Positions 6,907-7,810 of a stretch of DNA of 7,810 nt are shown one piece after another (the stretch's first letter is position 1; every line of letters starts with the position of its first letter). A program made the translations under genes and the position numbers. The notes below the pieces were generated by a model that searched no databases, was not told the DNA's origin, and saw nothing but the letters and a program-made list of their open reading frames with translations. Source of the DNA: Bacillota bacterium. Lineage in GTDB: Bacteria > Bacillota_G > Limnochordia > DTU010. Location of the stretch: positions 1 to 7,810 of the forward strand of contig JAAZLQ010000173.1 in assembly GCA_012799255.1 (NCBI GenBank), in the 5' to 3' direction.

Positions 6907-7810
6907 CTATCGTTTCAAGTTCACTAGTTCCTGCAACATTTCGTCCGAGGTGGTGATGATCCGCGAGTTAGCTTGGAAACCTCTCTGGGTAATGATCATC
7001 TCAGTGAACTCTTCGCTGAGATCCACATTGGACATTTCCAACGAACTAGGAGAAATTGCTCCGTAACCGGGCATACCTGCTGCACCAATTTGAGCAGTCC
7101 CCGAGTTGGGTGTATCCACGAACATGGTGCCACCTGACCGCTGTAATCCTGCGGGGTTAGCAAAACGTGCCAAAGCTACTTGTCCCAAGGCCCGTGTTAA
7201 ACCATTCGAGAAACTACCTACAATGACACCGTTTTGGTCAATGGCATAGCTCTCAAGCGCACCACTGGTGTAACCATTTTGGCTCATGAACTTACCAGAA
7301 AAAGTATCAGCGTATTGAGTGAACTGGGTAAAGTCTAGCTCGACGTTAAGGATCTCTGCGTTGAGGGGATTTAAGACCAGAACATGCTGATCAGTGTCTC
7401 CACTGAGGCCGAGAAAAGAACCATCTTTGCCAAACTGAATAACCGGCTTCTCCTGGGGAGTAGTGGCCGTCAATGAATGTTCGCTTGTTAAGAGCAAACT
7501 ACCGCCATCAGAAGAAGCACTCACGATCGCTCCGTTCTCCAATGCTCTTTCAAACTCAAACTCGTGGGTTGTGCCAGCGATTGTCCAGACACGACCATCA
7601 GTGCTAGTGGCAACAGGTGAACCAGTCGCGTTTCCATTCTCGTCAACCAAACGGAGGTTCTCACCCTCTACCACATATTTACCGTTGTTTTCAATGTCAC
7701 CGGCGCTCGCTAAGGGGATCAGCTCACTGACTAACAGCCAGCTAGCATCCCATTCCCACTCATTATTGCCCATTTGAGTTAGGTCGACGACAAGCGTTTG
7801 CTCTCGGCCG
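6907..7810 (-). CDS. flgE: FlgE, flagellar hook protein (partial, C-terminal part)
   Basis: FlgE polymerises into the hook, the flexible joint between rod and filament, after export through the gate encoded downstream. The reading frame stays open from the window edge (7809) to a TAG at 6909-6907, giving 300 visible residues; the first in-window Met (7773) is internal, because the frame continues upstream through TLVVDLTQ. The variable outer domain covers most of the visible N-terminal part. The conserved core begins near NGYTSGALESYAIDQNGVIV, followed by SNGLTRALGQVALARFANPA and SGTAQIGAAGMPGYGAI. It ends with the typical C-terminal helix SNVDLSEEFTEMIITQRGFQ, then ANSRIITTSDEMLQELVNLK. Full hook proteins begin with a matching N-terminal helix, which lies outside the window. 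The usual neighbour flbD does not follow. Confidence 0.96.
   Translation of the reverse strand, partial: GREQTLVVDLTQMGNNEWEWDASWLLVSELIPLASAGDIENNGKYVVEGENLRLVDENGNATGSPVATSTDGRVWTIAGTTHEFEFERALENGAIVSASSDGGSLLLTSEHSLTATTPQEKPVIQFGKDGSFLGLSGDTDQHVLVLNPLNAEILNVELDFTQFTQYADTFSGKFMSQNGYTSGALESYAIDQNGVIVGSFSNGLTRALGQVALARFANPAGLQRSGGTMFVDTPNSGTAQIGAAGMPGYGAISPSSLEMSNVDLSEEFTEMIITQRGFQANSRIITTSDEMLQELVNLKR

Noticed and set aside
6907..7773. flgE starting at the in-window ATG at 7773
   Set aside because: The frame stays open to the window edge and encodes hook-like sequence upstream, and the N-terminal hook helix is missing; the gene is partial.
7463..7777. Plus-strand ORF of 104 codons
   Set aside because: Antisense to flgE, with no recognisable domain; open only by chance.

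Overview
The window is one densely packed flagellar operon segment. Every gene is on the minus strand, so transcription runs from high to low coordinates. In transcription order it holds flgE (hook, 5' part cut off by the window edge), motA, motB, fliL, a fliN/fliY-type switch gene, fliO, fliP, fliQ, fliR, flhB and the first 235 codons of flhA (cut off at base 1). I see no tRNA, rRNA, mobile element, CRISPR array or long repeat. The longest gap without a gene is 84 bases, between flgE and motA.

Gene order and protein features point to a Bacillota (Firmicutes) bacterium, probably a clostridial-type lineage. The support is: stator genes placed between flgE and fliL, a switch protein that joins a FliM/FliY-like N-terminus to a FliN C-terminal domain, a FliP with no obvious cleavable signal peptide, strong AGGAGG-like ribosome binding sites, and GTG/TTG starts. 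Base composition is moderate. I cannot name a genus.

By region: 7810-6907 is the hook protein end; 6906-6823 is a short intergenic gap with a perfect 10-bp hairpin; 6822-5307 is the stator pair motA-motB, with overlapping ends; 5292-3879 is fliL and the switch gene; 3869-705 is the membrane part of the flagellar type III export apparatus (FliO, P, Q, R, FlhB), with spacings from a 1-base overlap to 17 bases; 705-1 is the start of flhA. FliP, FliQ, FliR and FlhB form the export gate, FliO helps FliP assemble, and FlhA forms the cytoplasmic-facing ring. The gate secretes rod, hook (FlgE) and filament subunits. MotA/MotB with FliL drive rotation against the switch complex, of which the FliN/FliY protein is part.

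I do not see a wholly new system. The departures from the usual Bacillota layout are: no fliM or cheY between fliL and fliO; apparent loss of the CheC-type phosphatase motifs in the FliN/FliY protein; no flbD after flgE; a strong hairpin without a T tract between flgE and motA; and three successive non-ATG starts (fliQ GTG, fliR TTG, flhB TTG).
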